A stretch of DNA of 64,000 nt from Thermohalobaculum sp039184865 (GTDB lineage: Bacteria; Pseudomonadota; Alphaproteobacteria; Rhodobacterales; Rhodobacteraceae). Of the stretch, positions 61,617 through 64,000 are shown in pieces. Numbering within the stretch: position 1 is the first letter of the stretch; the number at the start of each line of letters is the position of its first letter. Where the stretch lies: the NCBI GenBank assembly GCA_039184865.1, contig JBCDAV010000002.1, positions 62,001 through 126,000 of the forward strand, in the 5' to 3' direction. Under the pieces are notes generated by a model. The model made no database searches. It worked only from the letters and a program-made list of their open reading frames with translations, and was not told the origin of the DNA. The position numbers and the translations under genes are program-made.

Positions 61617-62855
61617 TTATCTGTTGGAGACGGACCGGGCCAGCCCCTTTTGGATCTGCCATAGCGACCCGAGAAGTACGATCAGGGCAAGCGAGACGAC
61701 CGAGCACATCATCAGCGGTACTGCGAAGCCTCCGGATGCTGCTGAAACCAGCCCAATTGTCGATGGTCCCAGAACACCGCCGATTTCCGCAATGGTAAAG
61801 AACATACCGCCGGCCATGCCTGCGCGCTCCGCCGGAACGCCGGGAGCCTCCATCAACAAGAGGATCGCTACCGTCATCATCGATGATCTGGCAATTCCCT
61901 GCAGCATTAGACCGACTACGAGGCCGGGGCCCGGGCTCAGGTGCAGCAACAAGGTCGCGGTCAGAACGGCGAGAAACAGGAAGAGCATGATCGGGATGCG
62001 TCGTTCCGGCGTGGCAAAGCGTGGGATCGTCAGTGCGCCCGCAATGCCGACAAGGGTCGGAATCGATGCCCAGAAGCCGGCGTCGACGCCATTCATCCCC
62101 TTTTCGCGTAGGATCTCGGGCAACCAGTTATTCAGACCGTGGTTTAGGAGGAAGATCCCGATGCTCATCAGCAGAACGATCTGCACTGTCCGCAGACTGG
62201 CGATTTCGCGAAACGCTTGCAGGCTCTTGGATTTCGAGTTTCCAACCGCCTTGCCATCGCGGCGGCGTGCTTCGGCGTGGCGAGAGATCCCCCACCAGAT
62301 CGCACCGCCAATTAGCACGCACAGTCCGAGAAAGATCAGGACGCCACGCCACGAGCCGATCAGCGGCAGAAGCAAAGAGTTTGAAAGCGACAAGGCCGCA
62401 ATCCCACCGAGCGCGGGACCGGTCATATAGATTCCCATTGCCATGCCGCGTCCGACACCTGTGAACCACAGCGCGATGAGTTTTGGAGCTCCGATCGAAA
62501 TCAATGGCCCGCCGAGGCCGAAGAGCGCCACGGCCACGAAAAGTGTCGGCCCATCCGGTGCTATGCCACGCAGGAACATCGAGGCGGCCATGACCATGGT
62601 CGACAGCAACAACCCGAGCGCCACGCCGATCTTGTCAAGCAGCATCCCGAGAGGAAGGGCCGCGGCGATGTAGGTCAGTTGCCATGCCCCGAGCGTGGCA
62701 CCCATTAGACCGTTTCCGATGTCCAGCGTGTCTTTGATTTCCGTGACCAGCGGTGCCGTCGACGCGATGCAGAGCCCAAACGCGAAATAGATCAGCCAGA
62801 CGCCGAACAGGACAGTCCAGCGATAGGGATGATCTTTCGACTCGGCAGGGGACAT
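61617..62855 (-). CDS. MFS transporter
   Basis: A 412-residue major facilitator with 12 membrane helices, a central charged loop (about 200-215), and the PLGMLLDKIGVALG loop between helices 2 and 3. In type it resembles cyanate or nitrate/organic-anion permeases. Substrate unknown. The ATG at 62855 is preferred over an in-frame GTG one codon earlier. Confidence 0.85.
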   Translation of the reverse strand: MSPAESKDHPYRWTVLFGVWLIYFAFGLCIASTAPLVTEIKDTLDIGNGLMGATLGAWQLTYIAAALPLGMLLDKIGVALGLLLSTMVMAASMFLRGIAPDGPTLFVAVALFGLGGPLISIGAPKLIALWFTGVGRGMAMGIYMTGPALGGIAALSLSNSLLLPLIGSWRGVLIFLGLCVLIGGAIWWGISRHAEARRRDGKAVGNSKSKSLQAFREIASLRTVQIVLLMSIGIFLLNHGLNNWLPEILREKGMNGVDAGFWASIPTLVGIAGALTIPRFATPERRIPIMLFLFLAVLTATLLLHLSPGPGLVVGLMLQGIARSSMMTVAILLLMEAPGVPAERAGMAGGMFFTIAEIGGVLGPSTIGLVSAASGGFAVPLMMCSVVSLALIVLLGSLWQIQKGLARSVSNR

Positions 62856-62963
62856 CACGGATCCAGAAGGTCTGGTGCAGGTTTGTCTGGCGACCGACCG
62901 TATCGTACCGACGGAACAGAGCCTGGGTCTACGTCGCCCGTTGATCGTTCTTCCCCGCGCGCC

Positions 62964-63335
62964 TCATCGCGCAAGTTCAAGCGTCACCGACTTCGAGCCC
63001 CAACCATGAACACTATCGCGACTTTCGACGCGTACGGAGGAGACAGAGGCCGGGATCTGGACCCCGGACAAGGACCGCGTGAAGGGTTGTTCCTCAACAT
63101 GCGGATGGTAGAGCGTTCGGGTTCCGAACACGGTCCCGTCGGGTCCCACAACGCGCCAGGCGTCAGCGTAGTGATCCCAGCCTGTATCCTGATGCTGCAC
63201 TGTCACATCGAAACGCCAGGTGCCGCCTGAAAAGTGCGCCTTGGCCGCGATCACGGACGGCTCTCCAGCGCTGATCGGCGCTGCGAATAGGCTGCCAAGC
63301 AGTGTGGCTGTTAGGAGTATTGAAGCGCGCCGCAT
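62964..63335 (-). CDS. Small secreted protein
   Basis: A 123-residue protein with a signal peptide (MRRASILLTATLLGSLFAA, cleaved near SAG) and a beta-rich domain with HFSGGTWRFDVTVQH and TLYHPHVEEQPF. I do not recognise a named family. ATG 63335 has GGGGGA upstream; the longer frame to 63539 is excluded by the signal peptide position. Divergent from comM. Confidence 0.75.
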   Translation of the reverse strand: MRRASILLTATLLGSLFAAPISAGEPSVIAAKAHFSGGTWRFDVTVQHQDTGWDHYADAWRVVGPDGTVFGTRTLYHPHVEEQPFTRSLSGVQIPASVSSVRVESRDSVHGWGSKSVTLELAR

Positions 63336-63423
63336 GTAGTCCCCCATCTCGCTGCAGCTTAACCCACATTTAACGGTACCGGCGTCACGTTCCAGCGCAA
63401 TTGCGCAAGCGCCGGAGAGTTTC

Positions 63424-64000
63424 GTGGTCACGAGAGCCCATACAGTGGCGTTTCTGGGGGTGGAAGCCCGACCAGTCGAAGTGCAGTGCGCGGTATCACC
63501 GGGGCTACCGTCCTTCCATCTTGTCGGTCTTCCGGACAAGGCCGTGTCTGAGTCGAAGGAGCGTGTGCGCGCGGCAATATCGGCGATTGGACTGGCGTTG
63601 CCTGCTCAGAGGATCACGATCAATCTTTCACCGGCCGATCTTCCAAAGGCCGGGTCTCATTACGACTTGCCGATCGCGCTTGCGTTGATGGGCGCGCTTG
63701 AATTGGTGTCGCCAGACGATCTGGACCGCTTCGTCGCGATGGGTGAATTGTCGCTCGATGGCCGGATCGGGCCGGTGCAGGGTGCCCTGCCGGCAGCGGT
63801 TGCCGCCGCAGGGTCAGATCGTGGACTTATTTGCCCGGAGACGTGCGGTCAGGAAGCCGCTTGGGTCGAAGCGGTAGAGGTGCTCGCTCCGAACTCTCTT
63901 CTTCAGTTGGTAAATCATTTCAATGGACGAGAACCGCTGCCCGCGCCCGAGCCGGGCCCAGTTTCAGCACGACGGTCAGCGGCAGATCTGCTCGATGTCA
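63424..64000 (+). CDS. ComM/YifB-family Mg-chelatase-like AAA ATPase (partial)
   Basis: The first 192 residues of a ComM-type protein, cut off by the right edge. The N-terminal ChlI domain is clear: VSPGLPSFHLVGLPDKAVSE and NLSPADLPKAGSHYDLPIAL. In naturally competent bacteria ComM is a helicase that promotes integration of taken-up DNA. The start is GTG 63424, four bases after GGAGAG. The Walker motifs would lie beyond the window. Confidence 0.9.
   Translation, partial: MVTRAHTVAFLGVEARPVEVQCAVSPGLPSFHLVGLPDKAVSESKERVRAAISAIGLALPAQRITINLSPADLPKAGSHYDLPIALALMGALELVSPDDLDRFVAMGELSLDGRIGPVQGALPAAVAAAGSDRGLICPETCGQEAAWVEAVEVLAPNSLLQLVNHFNGREPLPAPEPGPVSARRSAADLLDV

Noticed and set aside
61180..62430. 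416-codon rightward frame opposite argB and the MFS gene
   Set aside because: It crosses two genuine genes and is rich in Arg, Ser and Pro.

Overview
The window looks like chromosomal DNA of a GC-rich alphaproteobacterium, most likely a Rhodobacterales (roseobacter-type) member. The reasons are a Sox-type sulfur locus, CO-dehydrogenase accessory genes, an RTX adhesin ending in a Hint domain, FtsK and UbiH-type housekeeping genes, and a flagellar gene set containing DUF6468 and MotE-like proteins. Gene density is high and many genes overlap by ATGA or GTGA. Most long reading frames on the opposite strand are GC-driven shadows.

Layout. 0.2-1.1 kb: a beta-keto acid cleavage enzyme. 1.2-2.6 kb: a retron-like reverse transcriptase directly preceded by a strongly structured segment with the layout of an msr-msd RNA; this is the most interesting element of the window. 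2.7-5.1 kb: a four-gene membrane operon built around a Rieske protein fused to a haem-type membrane domain. 5.2-10.3 kb: a 1719-residue RTX/Hint secreted protein. 10.6-15.7 kb: coxD, coxE, an XdhC-type protein and a MoeA-like/MocA fusion, without CO dehydrogenase structural genes. 15.8-17.5 kb: a pilus or secretion-type membrane protein. 17.7-18.6 kb: a deacetylase. 18.6-25 kb: flagellar genes in two divergent operons, fliF-fliH-fliN-fliP-fliG and fliL-DUF6468-motE.

25-35.7 kb: a secreted VWA protein, a HIT protein, a HisC-like aminotransferase with a tiny coupled upstream ORF, a reduced Sox locus (ArsR-type regulator, SoxY, SoxZ, FccB-type flavoprotein), a TauE-type exporter, a lipase-family hydrolase with GGCT, and two unknown genes. 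36-44.6 kb: ubiH, amidase, VOC protein, a mostly non-coding 900-base stretch with a gene remnant and four helically phased repeats, an aminotransferase, ftsK and a LysM protein. 44.6-53 kb: lolA, a PhyH dioxygenase, an alpha/beta hydrolase, a Trm112-like/LonN/CnoX group, a ProX/YbaK-type deacylase, otnC-otnK, a tandem Lin0512 pair behind a Shine-Dalgarno-occluding hairpin, and a small RTX-like gene with an in-frame stop.

53-64 kb: an EamA permease, a second flagellar operon (motA, an unknown 759-residue protein, flgF, flgG, flgA, flgH, a second FliL-like gene), argB, an MFS permease, a small secreted protein, and the start of a ComM-type AAA ATPase that runs off the right end. The two flagellar blocks are 29 kb apart and together supply stator, MS ring, C ring, export, rod and L-ring parts; hook, filament and P-ring genes are not in the window. 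No rRNA, tRNA, insertion sequence or CRISPR array was recognised.
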